NCBI RefSeq assembly: GCF_008281175.1
Contig: NZ_CP036524.1
Coordinates: forward strand, 992,001 to 1,056,000
Direction: 5' to 3'
DNA length: 64,000 nt
Source: [Clostridium] hylemonae DSM 15053
GTDB lineage: Bacteria > Bacillota > Clostridia > Lachnospirales > Lachnospiraceae
In this document: piece after piece, positions 63,991-64,000 of the stretch
How the letters are laid out: each line of letters begins with the position of its first letter
Numbering within the stretch: the first letter of the stretch is position 1
Program-made: the position numbers and the translations under genes
The notes under the pieces: model-generated
The model's database searches: none
Told to the model about the DNA's origin: nothing
The model's input: only the letters and a program-made list of their open reading frames with translations

Positions 63991-64000
63991 TAATTGGACT

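Overview
The window looks like chromosomal DNA of a spore-forming, low-to-mid GC Bacillota of the Lachnospiraceae type (Clostridium cluster XIVa relatives). The evidence is gene content and style: Gram-positive PolC, CotF-like coat proteins, GerMN and exosporium-like proteins, MurT/GatD, strong AGGAGG ribosome sites and tight ATGA overlaps. Genus is an inference. Most of the window is core chromosome. I saw no tRNA, rRNA, CRISPR array, complete insertion sequence or prophage.

Layout. 1-4.6 kb: a heterodimeric ABC exporter (first gene cut by the window edge), an 82-bp perfect palindrome, a metallo-beta-lactamase-fold protein and an HD phosphohydrolase. 4.6-7.0 kb: two small CotF-like spore coat genes, a glutamine-amidotransferase-like hydrolase and a renal-type dipeptidase. 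7.0-9.4 kb: a compact accessory cassette with a divergent ribbon-helix-helix regulator, a superinfection-immunity-like membrane protein, a patatin phospholipase, a lipoprotein and a second immunity-like protein. 9.4-18.5 kb: amino-acid synthesis, with argG on the minus strand, then proB-proA behind a 300-nt leader, then argC-GNAT-argJ-argB-argD. ArgR-like boxes lie at argG and ahead of argC. The proBA leader holds an unlisted 41-codon peptide rich in proline codons, followed by a strong terminator just before proB, which suggests an attenuator.

18.5-30.1 kb: a small DMT transporter, comEA, a two-component system, a GerMN lipoprotein, comEC, an FMN alpha-hydroxy-acid oxidase, holA, lepA and hemW. 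30.1-32.7 kb (minus): radical SAM protein, DUF4364 and a split chromate-transporter pair, all overlapping by 4 bp. 32.9-39.3 kb: rho, rpmE, DUF1385, prmC, prfA and a homodimeric-type ABC exporter; PrmC methylates the release factor made by its neighbour. 39.3-45.9 kb: 5'-nucleotidase, DUF2156, two PLP aminotransferases, a small export protein and an AraC regulator.

46.2-51.2 kb: a sugar cluster of a DUF4867 protein, a fucose/arabinose-isomerase-like protein, a xylulokinase-type kinase and a fructokinase-type kinase, with no transporter. 51.2-53.2 kb: murT-gatD for lipid II amidation. 53.3-54.3 kb: an XRE regulator divergent from a membrane-anchored protein of unknown role with a consensus promoter. 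54.3-59.9 kb: ispG and polC. 59.9-64 kb: an EamA transporter, an exosporium-like protein, mgtE with a structured terminator-ended leader, and a WYL regulator.

The main points for follow-up are the proline-codon leader peptide before proBA, the unrecognised structured leader before mgtE, the patatin/immunity cassette, and two related GGGGACGG palindromic repeats, one of which sits between the ArgR-type promoter and argC.
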